A stretch of 64,000 bases of DNA from Nioella ostreopsis (GTDB taxonomy: Bacteria > Pseudomonadota > Alphaproteobacteria > Rhodobacterales > Rhodobacteraceae). Positions 55,070-62,939 of this stretch are shown here, in pieces. The translations under genes and the position numbers were made by a program. Below the pieces are notes generated by a model that did not search any database, had not been told where the DNA came from, and was given only the letters and a program-made list of their open reading frames with translations. The DNA is taken from the NCBI RefSeq assembly GCF_004000255.1, contig NZ_RCIQ01000014.1:62001-126000 (forward strand). The letters run 5' to 3'. Positions within the stretch are counted from its first letter, which is position 1, and every line of letters starts with the position of its first letter.

Positions 55070-55558
55070 ATGCCCAACCCGATCTTCGCCTCAACGCCCG
55101 CAGATCTCGCGGACCGCGACACGCTCCTGTCCATGTCCGGCCTCGCCTTCATGCAAGCAATCCGCGACGGCCTCCTGCCCAATCCGCCGATTGCGAGAAC
55201 CCTGAACTATCACGTCGATACGGTCGAGGATGGACGGGTGATCTTTCGCGGCACGCCGCTTTTTGATCATTGCAACCCCATGGGCACGGTTCATGGCGGC
55301 TGGTACGGGACGCTGCTCGACAGTTGCATGGCCTGCGCGGTGATGACGAAAGTTCCGAAAGGCTCGGTCTACACGACGCTGGAATACAAGGTGAATATCA
55401 CCCGGCCCATTCCGCTTGGCACCGAAATCATAGCCGAAGGGGTCGTGTCCCATGCGGGCCGTTCGACCGGCGTGGCCGAGGGCACCATCCGCGGCGCCCG
55501 GGACGGCAAGCTCTACGCAACAGGCTCTACCACCTGTATCATCATGGCCACCACCTGA
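55070..55558 (+). CDS. PaaI-family hotdog thioesterase
   Basis: 162 aa from the ATG at 55070. Single hotdog fold with the PaaI/4HBT motif: DHCNPMGTVHGGWYGTLLDS (about 68-87; HGG with the active-site Asp/Asn region), then TTLEYKVNITRPIPLGTEII and TTCIIMATT at the end. Predicted to hydrolyse an acyl-CoA, probably aromatic or medium-chain. Located 129 bases after metF; no functional link to it is evident. Confidence 0.9.
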   Translation: MPNPIFASTPADLADRDTLLSMSGLAFMQAIRDGLLPNPPIARTLNYHVDTVEDGRVIFRGTPLFDHCNPMGTVHGGWYGTLLDSCMACAVMTKVPKGSVYTTLEYKVNITRPIPLGTEIIAEGVVSHAGRSTGVAEGTIRGARDGKLYATGSTTCIIMATT

Positions 55559-55564
55559 CCCGAC

Positions 55565-55661
55565 CAAAATCTTGTTTCAAGATTTTGCACCCGACCCCAA
55601 AATCTTGAAACAAGATTTTGGACGCGCATCGCTACAAGAGTTTTGTTTCAAAACTCTTGTA
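55565..55661. repeat. Cluster of three perfect hairpins (AAGANTTTT family), site 1
   Basis: Hairpin 1: CAAAATCTTG/CAAGATTTTG (55565-55587, loop TTT). Hairpin 2: the same arms with loop AAA (55598-55620), the exact reverse complement of hairpin 1. Hairpin 3: TACAAGAGTTTTG/CAAAACTCTTGTA (55633-55661, loop TTT), 13-bp stem. All arms are mismatch-free. Located between the thioesterase gene and argD, starting 7 bases after the stop. May act as terminators or RNA-end protectors. Confidence 0.8.
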
Positions 55662-55737
55662 ATGCAGCTGATTTCGTTGACTTCCCCGGGGGTTTCGGGC
55701 ATGGCCGTTTCTTCAACTCACCCCCAAGGAGATCGCC

Positions 55738-56925
55738 ATGATCACGCCGGTTCTACCCAGCTATTCCCGTGCACCTCTCTCCTTCGTCAAAGGCGAAGGG
55801 GCCTGGCTCGTGGAAGCGGATGGCCGACGTTTTCTCGATCTCGGCGGCGGCATCGCGGTGACCGCGCTTGGCCATGCCCATCCGGCGCTGGTCAAGGCGC
55901 TGACGGATCAGGCGAACGCGCTGTGGCACACCTCGAACCTCTACAATGTGCCCCAGCAGGAGGCGCTGGCCGAGCGGCTGGTGGAACATACCTTCGCCGA
56001 TACCATGTTCTTCTGCAATTCCGGGACGGAAGCGGGCGAACTGGCCGTTAAGATGGCGCGTAAATACTGGTACGAGAAGGGCCAGCCGGACCGCACCACG
56101 ATCCTCACCTTCGACGGCTCGTTCCACGGCCGGTCAATCGCCATGATCTCAGCGGCCGGGTCCGAGAAGCTGACCAAGGGCTTCGGCCCGCTGCTGCCCG
56201 GCTTCATCACCCTGCCCTTCGGGGATCACGACGCGCTGCGCGAGGCCGCAGCGCGGCCCGAGGTGGGCGCGATCATGATCGAGCCGGTGCAGGGTGAGGG
56301 CGGTATCCGCCCGCTGCCCGATGCCTGCCTCAAGGGCCTGCGCGACCTGTGCGACGAACATGGGCTGCTGCTGATCCTCGACGAGATCCAATGCGGCATG
56401 GGCCGCACCGGCAAGCTCTTCGCCCATGAATGGGCAGGCATCACGCCTGACATCATGATGGTCGCGAAGGGCATCGGCGGGGGCTTCCCGCTTGGTGCGC
56501 TCTTGGCCACCGAGGAGGCCGCCTGCGGCATGACCCCGGGCACGCATGGGTCGACCTATGGCGGCAACCCGCTCGGCTGTGCCGTGGGCTGCGCCGTGGT
56601 GGACGAGATCACCCGCGATGGCTTCCTTGAGGACGTGAACCGCCGTGCGGGGCTCTTGCGGCAGAAACTGGAGGGGCTGGTGGCCTCGCATCCCGATATT
56701 TTCGCGGGGGTGCGCGGCGAGGGCTTCATGCTCGGGCTCATGTGCAAGGTGCCCAACATGGACGTGGTCAATGCGGGCTATGACCAGCTGGTTCTGACCG
56801 TCCCGGGCGGTGACAACGTGGTGCGCCTGCTGCCATCGCTCACACTGACCGATGACGAGATCGCAGAGGCGCTGGCCCGGCTCGATGCTGCCGCAACGGC
56901 GCTGGAAGGTCCGTCACATGCCTAG
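55738..56925 (+). CDS. argD: Acetylornithine aminotransferase
   Basis: 395 aa class-III PLP aminotransferase. RFLDLGGGIAVTALGHAHP near residue 31; HTSNLYNVPQQEALAERL near 64; PLP phosphate region FFCNSGTEAGELAVKMAR; LIEP-like IMIEPVQGEGGIRP near 180; ILDEIQCGMGRTGKLFAHE near 218; and the Schiff-base Lys in MMVAKGIGGGFPLGALLA near 243. Converts N-acetylglutamate semialdehyde to N-acetylornithine, or the reverse. Followed 112 bases later by argF in the same orientation, forming the argDF pair common in alphaproteobacteria. An AAGGAGATCGCC ribosome-binding site precedes the ATG. Confidence 0.95.
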   Translation: MITPVLPSYSRAPLSFVKGEGAWLVEADGRRFLDLGGGIAVTALGHAHPALVKALTDQANALWHTSNLYNVPQQEALAERLVEHTFADTMFFCNSGTEAGELAVKMARKYWYEKGQPDRTTILTFDGSFHGRSIAMISAAGSEKLTKGFGPLLPGFITLPFGDHDALREAAARPEVGAIMIEPVQGEGGIRPLPDACLKGLRDLCDEHGLLLILDEIQCGMGRTGKLFAHEWAGITPDIMMVAKGIGGGFPLGALLATEEAACGMTPGTHGSTYGGNPLGCAVGCAVVDEITRDGFLEDVNRRAGLLRQKLEGLVASHPDIFAGVRGEGFMLGLMCKVPNMDVVNAGYDQLVLTVPGGDNVVRLLPSLTLTDDEIAEALARLDAAATALEGPSHA

Positions 56926-57037
56926 GCGCGTCTTTTTCGAACCGGCCTATTTCGGCCACCGACGAGGATAGGGACAACCCGCACCCTTTCCCTTTCCTCG
57001 GGGCCGCCTGCTGTGCGGCCCAACACAAGGCACTGAC

Positions 57038-57964
57038 ATGAAACACTTTCTGGATATCAACACCACCGATCCCGCCGACCTGAGGCACATGATCGACCAC
57101 GCCCGCGTGATGAAGGACGCCCGCGCCGGCCGTCCCAAGGGCACGCCCGATAATGAACAGCCTCTTGCGGGCCACATGGTCGCACTGATCTTCGAGAAAC
57201 CCTCGACCCGGACCCGCGTGTCCTTCGACGTGGGGGTGCGCCAAATGGGCGGGCAGACCATGGTGCTGTCGGGCAGCGACATGCAGCTTGGCCATGGCGA
57301 AACCATCGCCGATACAGCCCGTGTTCTCAGCCGCTATGTGGACCTGATCATGATCCGCACCTTCGAAGAGGCGACGCTGCTGGAAATGGCGGAATATGCC
57401 ACGGTGCCTGTCATCAACGGCCTGACCAACCGCAGCCACCCCTGCCAGATCATGACCGATATCATGACGTTCGAAGAACACCGCGGGCCGATCAAAGGCA
57501 AGAAGGTGACGTGGTGCGGCGACGGCAACAATGTCTTCGCCAGCTTCGCCCATGCGGCGGGGCAGTTTGGCTTTGACCTGACCTTTTCCGGTCCGCCCCC
57601 GCTCGACCCCGAGCAGGTCTTCATCGACGAGGCCCGCGCGCGCGGCGCCAATGTCACGATCGAGCGCAACCCGCAGAAGGCGGTCGAAGGCGCCGATCTG
57701 GTCGTCACCGACACCTGGGTGTCGATGCACGATCCGCAATCGGCGCGTGAACGGCGGCACAATCAGCTGCGCGGCTACCAGGTGAACGAGGCGTTGATGG
57801 CCCATGCCAAACCTGACAGCCTGTTCATGCACTGCCTGCCCGCGCATCGCGACGACGAGGCCACAAGCGCCGTCATGGATGGCCCGCATTCGGTGATCTT
57901 CGACGAGGCCGAAAACCGTCTGCATGCTCAAAAGGCGATCATGCGCTGGTGCCTCGGCGTCTGA
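57038..57964 (+). CDS. argF: Ornithine carbamoyltransferase
   Basis: 308 aa. Carbamoyl-phosphate site [20 protein letters not shown] (about 50), [28 protein letters not shown] (about 130), the ornithine-side Asp in VTDTWVSMH, and HCLPAHR (about 265, catalytic Cys). All hallmarks of catabolic/anabolic OTCases are present; the 308-residue length fits the anabolic form. Makes citrulline for arginine synthesis together with argD. Confidence 0.97.
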   Translation: MKHFLDINTTDPADLRHMIDHARVMKDARAGRPKGTPDNEQPLAGHMVALIFEKPSTRTRVSFDVGVRQMGGQTMVLSGSDMQLGHGETIADTARVLSRYVDLIMIRTFEEATLLEMAEYATVPVINGLTNRSHPCQIMTDIMTFEEHRGPIKGKKVTWCGDGNNVFASFAHAAGQFGFDLTFSGPPPLDPEQVFIDEARARGANVTIERNPQKAVEGADLVVTDTWVSMHDPQSARERRHNQLRGYQVNEALMAHAKPDSLFMHCLPAHRDDEATSAVMDGPHSVIFDEAENRLHAQKAIMRWCLGV

Positions 57965-57971
57965 AGACCCC

Positions 57972-58010
57972 GGACCGGGGGGCGCAACAGACCTCCCGGT
58001 CCCACAATTT
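57972..58010 (+). terminator. Intrinsic terminator after argF
   Basis: GGACCGGGGGG pairs with CCTCCCGGTCC (57992-58002; one G-U pair) and is followed by CACAATTTTGG. It begins 8 bases after the argF stop. The T-run is modest. Confidence 0.6.
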
Positions 58011-58075
58011 TGGGTTGCAATGCCCCAGTTCAGAAACGATGCTGACGTGAATTTCATCAGTCAGGCGTTATTTCC

Positions 58076-59107
58076 ATGAAGCATTTGATCGTCAGCCTCT
58101 TCCTTTTCGCGTGTGCCGCCCAAGCCACGGCAACCCCTGTCGACGTGACGGTTCAAGGCCCTGCGGGGCAACTGGCCGGAACGATCGAAACCCCACAAAC
58201 CCCGTCCCGTGCCGCTGCGCTGATCCTGCCCGGCTCTGGCCCGACGGACCGCAATGGCAACAATCCATTGGGGCTGTTTGCCGCCAGCTACCAGATGTTG
58301 GCTGAGGATCTCGCCCTTGAAGGCATCACGACCCTGCGCTTCGACAAACGCGGCATCGGCGCAAGCCAGGGTGACCCAAACGACGTGACTCTCTCAGAAT
58401 ACGCCGAGGATGCCACGCTCTGGATCGCGGAACTTCTCCGCCGGACCGAGCAAGACTGCGTCTGGCTTCTGGGCCATTCCGAAGGTGCGATCATCGCCAC
58501 GATGCTGGCGGAACGGGAGGATGTCTGCGGCATTGCGCTGCTTGCAGCACCGGGGCGCAATGTCGGCGATCTCTTTCGCGAACAGGTTGCCTCTCAGCCC
58601 CTGATCGCGCCGTCCGCCGAAGCGTTCGACATCGCTCTGGAAGAGTTCGCCGCCGGTGGCACCCCCGACCTCTCCGGCCTGCATCCGGGCCTTCACTCTC
58701 TCTTTGCACCGCAAACAGCGCGCTACATGCGTGATCTGATCGCTGCCAATCCCGGTGACCTTCTGGCCGCGACCACCGCGCCCGTGCTCATCATTCATGG
58801 CGATGGCGATGTGCAGGCCCCGCCCTCCGAGGCCGCCCCCCTTGTCGCCGCCCGCCCGGATGCCGAAGCGCATGTACTCAGCGGCATGACCCATGTGCTG
58901 AAACGCGCCATTCCTCGAAGCGAGGCCCCGAGCAACGAGGCCTTCACCCAGGCAAGCCTTGCCACCTATGCCGATCCGAATGCGCCATTGCATGAGGGTC
59001 TTGTGCCATTGCTCACCCAGTTCATCACCGGCAGCGCACCCGCAGAGACCACAGCCACCCCGGCCCCGGCACCCGCCCCGGCCCCGGTGCAATCCGACTC
59101 CAAATAG
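58076..59107 (+). CDS. Secreted alpha/beta hydrolase with Ala-Pro tail
   Basis: 343 aa. Sec signal peptide (LIVSLFLFACAAQATA) leads to a periplasmic alpha/beta-hydrolase: oxyanion-side LILPGSGPTDRNGNNP (about 50), FDKRGIGASQGDP, nucleophile elbow LLGHSEGAIIATM (Ser about 137), acid Asp in VLIIHGDGDVQAPP, and catalytic His in SGMTHVLKRA. The GSGPxDRNGN motif is typical of the YtaP/BaaM-type dienelactone-hydrolase-like secreted hydrolases. The C-terminus ends in an Ala-Pro-rich repeat (TPAPAPAPAPVQ), an unusual flexible tail. Substrate unknown. Confidence 0.87.
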   Translation: MKHLIVSLFLFACAAQATATPVDVTVQGPAGQLAGTIETPQTPSRAAALILPGSGPTDRNGNNPLGLFAASYQMLAEDLALEGITTLRFDKRGIGASQGDPNDVTLSEYAEDATLWIAELLRRTEQDCVWLLGHSEGAIIATMLAEREDVCGIALLAAPGRNVGDLFREQVASQPLIAPSAEAFDIALEEFAAGGTPDLSGLHPGLHSLFAPQTARYMRDLIAANPGDLLAATTAPVLIIHGDGDVQAPPSEAAPLVAARPDAEAHVLSGMTHVLKRAIPRSEAPSNEAFTQASLATYADPNAPLHEGLVPLLTQFITGSAPAETTATPAPAPAPAPVQSDSK

Positions 59108-59181
59108 TCCCGCACCCTTGGGACGGCCCGCCTTGCATCTCCTGCGCCGGGGCGTCGGGCTCCGGGCGGAGATGTCCGGGC

Positions 59182-59967
59182 CTACTCCGCCTCCAGCCTG
59201 TCCAGCCAGTCACAGGCCAGCGCGGTGAACGCCTCGGGCCGTTCCCAGGCCACCGCATGTCCCGCCGTATCCAGCACGGCTAGCGTCGCGCGCGGATAGA
59301 CAGGCATCAGGTCCATGGCATCGAGATAGCCCGACATCGAATCCTGCCGTCCAGCCACGATGAGGCTCGGCTTGTCGAACCGACCATCTGGCCCGGTCAC
59401 GTCGAAGGGGAACAGAAAGCTCTCTCCGGTCGATTTCAACAGGTCTGCATCCGCCGTACCCGCAGTGGGCAATTTACAACGAAGCGTCTTGTCCCAGGTC
59501 TCTGCGGTCTGCACCACAAGCCTGTCAAAGCGCGGACGCTCTGCCGCGCTCAGCGACGCACGCAGCGCCGGGTCAGCGACCATCACCCGGTGCGCGGGTA
59601 TCCGATCTGTATCCGAAGAAGGCGCACCGCCCGGCACGATCAGGCACAGTCCCTCCACCAGATCGGGGCGCAGATAGGCCAGACCCTGCGCGATATAGCT
59701 GCCGCGCGACTCTCCGACGATGGCAAACGGCTCTCCGGCAAAGGTCGCGTCCATGAAGGCGAGGACCCGGTTCAGCAGGTCCTCCTGTGTCACCACATCC
59801 CCCGCCGGGCTCTGCCCATGGCCCGGCAGGTCGAGATAGATCCGCCGCCACCCCGCGCGCGTCTCGAAAAGCGGCTCCACCGTTTCCACCATGTGACGGT
59901 GATCCAGCGTTGCACCATGCAGAACCAGCAGGTTGCGTCGGGACCCCTTGGTGATGAAATGCAGCAT
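59182..59967 (-). CDS. Alpha/beta hydrolase, cytoplasmic
   Basis: 261 aa from the ATG at 59967 (MLHFITKGSRRNLLVLHGAT). Oxyanion HG in VLHGATLDHRHM; GHGQSPAGDV; nucleophile elbow FAIVGESRGSYIAQGLAYLR (G-E-S-R-G, Ser about 99), acid Asp in LIVAGRQDSMSGYLDA, and His in VLDTAGHAVAWERPEAF. No signal peptide. Broad-specificity esterase or lyase-like hydrolase; no substrate clue from its neighbours, a secreted hydrolase (convergent) and cytochrome c-prime (divergent). Confidence 0.88.
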   Translation of the reverse strand: MLHFITKGSRRNLLVLHGATLDHRHMVETVEPLFETRAGWRRIYLDLPGHGQSPAGDVVTQEDLLNRVLAFMDATFAGEPFAIVGESRGSYIAQGLAYLRPDLVEGLCLIVPGGAPSSDTDRIPAHRVMVADPALRASLSAAERPRFDRLVVQTAETWDKTLRCKLPTAGTADADLLKSTGESFLFPFDVTGPDGRFDKPSLIVAGRQDSMSGYLDAMDLMPVYPRATLAVLDTAGHAVAWERPEAFTALACDWLDRLEAE

Positions 59968-60121
59968 GGTCGTTTCCTCCCCGAGCTCATCTGCGCGCCA
60001 GCCTGGCACAGCGCGGACGGATCGACCAAACCAAAACCATTCGACCGCCACACGTCAGTGGCTTTCAGGCCTCGAACTGCTAGGCTGGCTTTGACGACCC
60101 GACACAAGGATCAGCTACCCG

Positions 60122-60568
60122 ATGAACAGGAACTGGATCGCCCTGGGGCTTGCCGCCGTAACTGCCACCGCCGCCCTGGCCCATCAGAACGTGCAGAACC
60201 CCGCCGTTCAGGCCAGGATGGACAATATGACGGCTCTGGCACGACAGGTCGAGATACTGGGCACCATGGCACGCGGGGAAACCGCCTTCGACGCCGCTGC
60301 CGCCAATGCCGCGCTCGACCGGATTTCCGGGCAGGCCAACCGGATCATCGACCTGTTCGAAGCGCCGGAAACCGATCCGCAATCCGAGGCGCGCGCCGGT
60401 ATCTGGGAAAACTTCGCCAATTTCAGCGGTCGGGCGCAAGAGTTGGAGCTTCTGGCCGCAGGGCTTGCCGGAAGCGTCGAAGACCGCGGCAGCCTGGTGA
60501 CCGCGCTGCGCCGTGTGGGCGCGTCCTGCAGCGGCTGCCACGAGGATTACCGCCTCAATCGCAATTGA
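60122..60568 (+). CDS. Cytochrome c-prime family protein
   Basis: 148 aa. Sec signal peptide (LGLAAVTATAALA, cleavage before HQNVQNPAVQ) and a four-helix region with RMDNMTALARQVEILGTMAR, ending in a single C-terminal heme-binding motif CSGCHEDYR (CxxCH), the order typical of class II cytochromes c. Periplasmic; the five-coordinate heme of this family binds NO or CO and may serve in nitrosative stress. Single gene. Confidence 0.92.
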   Translation: MNRNWIALGLAAVTATAALAHQNVQNPAVQARMDNMTALARQVEILGTMARGETAFDAAAANAALDRISGQANRIIDLFEAPETDPQSEARAGIWENFANFSGRAQELELLAAGLAGSVEDRGSLVTALRRVGASCSGCHEDYRLNRN

Positions 60569-60727
60569 CAGCCCCGGTCCACGCGATCACACAGGCCCGA
60601 CGTTTCGGCATCGCCATCCCGGCAAGCCGCTTTCCCGACGTCGGAGCACCGCACATGCCGCGCAATCCGCAGCACCAACCTTCGTCCGTGGCCAAAGCAC
60701 CTGCCGTCCCGCAAGGGGTTACTCGCC

Positions 60728-61675
60728 ATGGCTGAGACACGCCAGATCCACAGTGTGATCCCGCCCACGCCCCCCGGCGCGGGCATGGCACCCAATCCGC
60801 CCCTGGCAATCGCCTTCATGCTGACCGCAACGCTGTTCATCGCGGGCTCCATGCTGATGGCCAAGCTTCTGGGAACCGACACGCTCGGCCCGCCGCTGCA
60901 TCCGCTTCAGGTCAGCCACGGGCGGTTTCTGTTCGCCTTCGTCCTCATCGGCACGACCGTTGCCGTCATGCGACCAACCCTAAGCCTGTCAAACATCCGC
61001 ATTCATGTGGGCAGAACCCTGTGCGGTTGGGTGGGGGTGTCGCTGATGTTCGCCTCGGTTGCCTTCATCCCGATGGCCGATGCCACCGCGATCAGCTTTC
61101 TCAACCCGGTCTTCGGCATGATGCTGGCGATCCCGCTGCTTGGTGAACGGGTGGGCCGCATCCGCTGGTCCGCCGCCGCCATCGCCCTGGTCGGCGCGCT
61201 GATCCTGCTGCGCCCGACGCCCGCAAGTTTCCAACCCGCCGCGCTTCTGGCCCTTGGGGCGGCGATGGCGCTCGGGTTGGAACTGATCTTCATCAAGAAA
61301 CTGTCGGGCCGCGAAAAGCCCCTGTCGATCCTGTTCATCAACAACGCGCTCGGGCTGGCGGTGGCCAGCATTGCGGTGCTCTTCGTCTGGCAGATGCCCA
61401 CGCCCGCCCAATGGGCGGCGCTTGTTGGCGTCGGCGGTACCATGGCCTGCGCACAGGCCTGTTTCGTCAACGCCGTGGCCCGCGCCGATGCCAGCTTCAT
61501 TACGCCGTTTTCCTACCTCACCCTGGTGGTTGCGGCGGTCTATGACCTGCTGATCTTCGGGGTCCAGCTGGATGCGGTCAGCATCACCGGCGCGGGTATC
61601 ATCATTGCGGGCGCGGCCCTGCTGGCCTGGCGCGAAGCACGGCGTACAAGACCCCGGCCCGTTCCGCAAGAATAA
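60728..61675 (+). CDS. EamA/DMT-superfamily transporter
   Basis: 315 aa with ten membrane segments as two EamA repeats (about 25-160 and 170-305). PMADATAISFLNPVFGMMLAIPLLGERVGRIRW, seen in parts as DATAISFLNPVFGMMLAI and LLGERVGRIRW, is the characteristic end of repeat 1; ADASFITPFSYLTLVVAAVYD is its counterpart in repeat 2. An N-terminal cytoplasmic leader of about 24 residues is Pro-rich. The ATG at 60728 has AAGGGG 13 bases upstream; an in-frame ATG at residue 20 is possible. Likely metabolite exporter; substrate unknown. Confidence 0.88.
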   Translation: MAETRQIHSVIPPTPPGAGMAPNPPLAIAFMLTATLFIAGSMLMAKLLGTDTLGPPLHPLQVSHGRFLFAFVLIGTTVAVMRPTLSLSNIRIHVGRTLCGWVGVSLMFASVAFIPMADATAISFLNPVFGMMLAIPLLGERVGRIRWSAAAIALVGALILLRPTPASFQPAALLALGAAMALGLELIFIKKLSGREKPLSILFINNALGLAVASIAVLFVWQMPTPAQWAALVGVGGTMACAQACFVNAVARADASFITPFSYLTLVVAAVYDLLIFGVQLDAVSITGAGIIIAGAALLAWREARRTRPRPVPQE

Positions 61676-61757
61676 CCCGCGCCGGGCCTTTCCTTCCGCG
61701 CGCCGGGCACATATAACTATACGCTGCACTTGGGGCTTAGGATCAGGAGGGACGCAA

Positions 61758-62342
61758 ATGTCCTGGACCGACGAGCGGGTCGAACTTCTCAAGAAAATGT
61801 GGGGCGAGGGGCAATCGGCCTCTCAGATCGCCAAGGAACTGGGCGGTGTGACCCGGAATGCCGTGATCGGCAAGGTTCATCGCCTTGGCCTGTCCAACCG
61901 CACCTCCGGCAGCAGCAAGCCCGCCGCCCCGGTCAAGGAGGCCGCGCCGAAGCCCGCGCCGAAAGCCGCAGAACCGGCGCCCAAGCCCGAACCCGCCAAG
62001 GCGGAAAAACCGGAACCCGCCCCCGAACCCGTCGCGCGCCCCAACAATGTGACGCCGCTGCGCAAACCCATCGTGCCGGCCGGTCAGCCCCTGCCGCCGC
62101 AGCCCTCGGCCAATGAAATCAGCCCCGAGGCCCTGGCTAAGGTGCGCGAGGTGGAAACCCACGCCAAGCGCATCAGCCTGATGGAGCTGACCGAACGCAC
62201 CTGCAAATGGCCCATCGGGGATCCCGCCACGGATGATTTCTATTTCTGCGGCCTGCCTGTGCAGCAAGGCAAACCCTACTGCGAGGCGCATGTGGGCGTG
62301 GCCTTCCAGCCGATGAGCAGCCGGCGCGACCGTCGCCGTTAA
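61758..62342 (+). CDS. gcrA: GcrA cell-cycle regulator
   Basis: 194 aa; ATG at 61758 after AGGAGGGACGC. The N-terminal HTH (MSWTDERVELLKKMWGEGQS and ASQIAKELGGVTRNAVIGKV) is the GcrA DNA-binding domain. A Lys/Pro/Ala-rich linker runs about 55-125 (PAPKPEPAKAEKPEPAPEP). The C-terminal RNA-polymerase-binding part has two Cys-containing segments, TCKWPIGDP and FYFCGLPVQQGKPYCEAH. In Caulobacter GcrA binds sigma-70 and acts at CcrM-methylated GANTC sites to activate cell-cycle promoters. Present across Rhodobacterales. Monocistronic, followed by the triple-hairpin site. Confidence 0.96.
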   Translation: MSWTDERVELLKKMWGEGQSASQIAKELGGVTRNAVIGKVHRLGLSNRTSGSSKPAAPVKEAAPKPAPKAAEPAPKPEPAKAEKPEPAPEPVARPNNVTPLRKPIVPAGQPLPPQPSANEISPEALAKVREVETHAKRISLMELTERTCKWPIGDPATDDFYFCGLPVQQGKPYCEAHVGVAFQPMSSRRDRRR

Positions 62343-62352
62343 TCGCGACGCT

Positions 62353-62452
62353 GAAAATTCTTCCCGAAGAATTTTCGGACTCGAATACCAGGAAGAGTTT
62401 TCAAGAAAACTCTTCTTGTCCAGAGTGGGAAGATTTTTCTGGAAAAATCTTC
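62353..62452. repeat. Cluster of three perfect hairpins (AAGANTTTT family), site 2
   Basis: Hairpin 1: GAAAATTCTTC/GAAGAATTTTC (62353-62376, 2-base loop). Hairpin 2: GAAGAGTTTTC/GAAAACTCTTC (62392-62415). Hairpin 3: GAAGATTTTTC/GAAAAATCTTC (62429-62452). Each has an 11-bp mismatch-free stem. Located between the convergent gcrA and transglycosylase genes, whose stops are 11 and 8 bases away. Probably bidirectional terminators. Confidence 0.8.
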
Positions 62453-62459
62453 TTGCGCC

Positions 62460-62936
62460 TTACCGGCAGCTGCGCATTTCGCGCTCCGCCAGCCCGGTCT
62501 CGACCAACATGCAGCGGTCCCGCGCTTCGTAGTAATATCCACTCGCGTAGCGCCGGATCGCGCCGTCGAAATCCCCGCCCGACAGCAGATAGGCCCCACG
62601 CAGGTATTTCACCCCCCATCTGAGGTTCTGATCCGGGTCCAGCAACTCGGACGCCGGTCCCCGATGCCCCATGGTGCGCGCCGTTTCCGGCAGCATTTGC
62701 AGCAACCCGTAATAGGGCCCGGCGCGCAGATGCGGGCGATAGTCGCTTTCCCGGTCGATCAGCCGATGGATCAGCGCCGCCGGCACGTCATAGTGGTCGG
62801 CATAATGGTTGATCAACCGCCGCAGTTCCGGCGTCTCGTTTGGATAAAGCGGCGGGTCCCCGCGACGGGTCACGGGATCATCCCCGCCGCCGCAGGCGGT
62901 AAGCACAAGGGCCAGCGCGATCAGCATCCACCGCAT
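62460..62936 (-). CDS. Lytic transglycosylase lipoprotein (SLT domain)
   Basis: 158 aa. Lipoprotein signal with lipobox LTAC (MRWMLIALALVLTACGGG), so likely anchored in the outer membrane. SLT fold: the catalytic Glu lies in VPAALIHRLIDRESDYRPHL (ES motif), followed by GLLQMLPETARTMG and LLDPDQNLRWGVKYLR. It would cleave glycan strands of peptidoglycan. Small for the family (one bare SLT domain). Three bases after the AsmA-type gene upstream, so cotranscribed. Confidence 0.92.
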   Translation of the reverse strand: MRWMLIALALVLTACGGGDDPVTRRGDPPLYPNETPELRRLINHYADHYDVPAALIHRLIDRESDYRPHLRAGPYYGLLQMLPETARTMGHRGPASELLDPDQNLRWGVKYLRGAYLLSGGDFDGAIRRYASGYYYEARDRCMLVETGLAEREMRSCR

Positions 62937-62939
62937 GGC

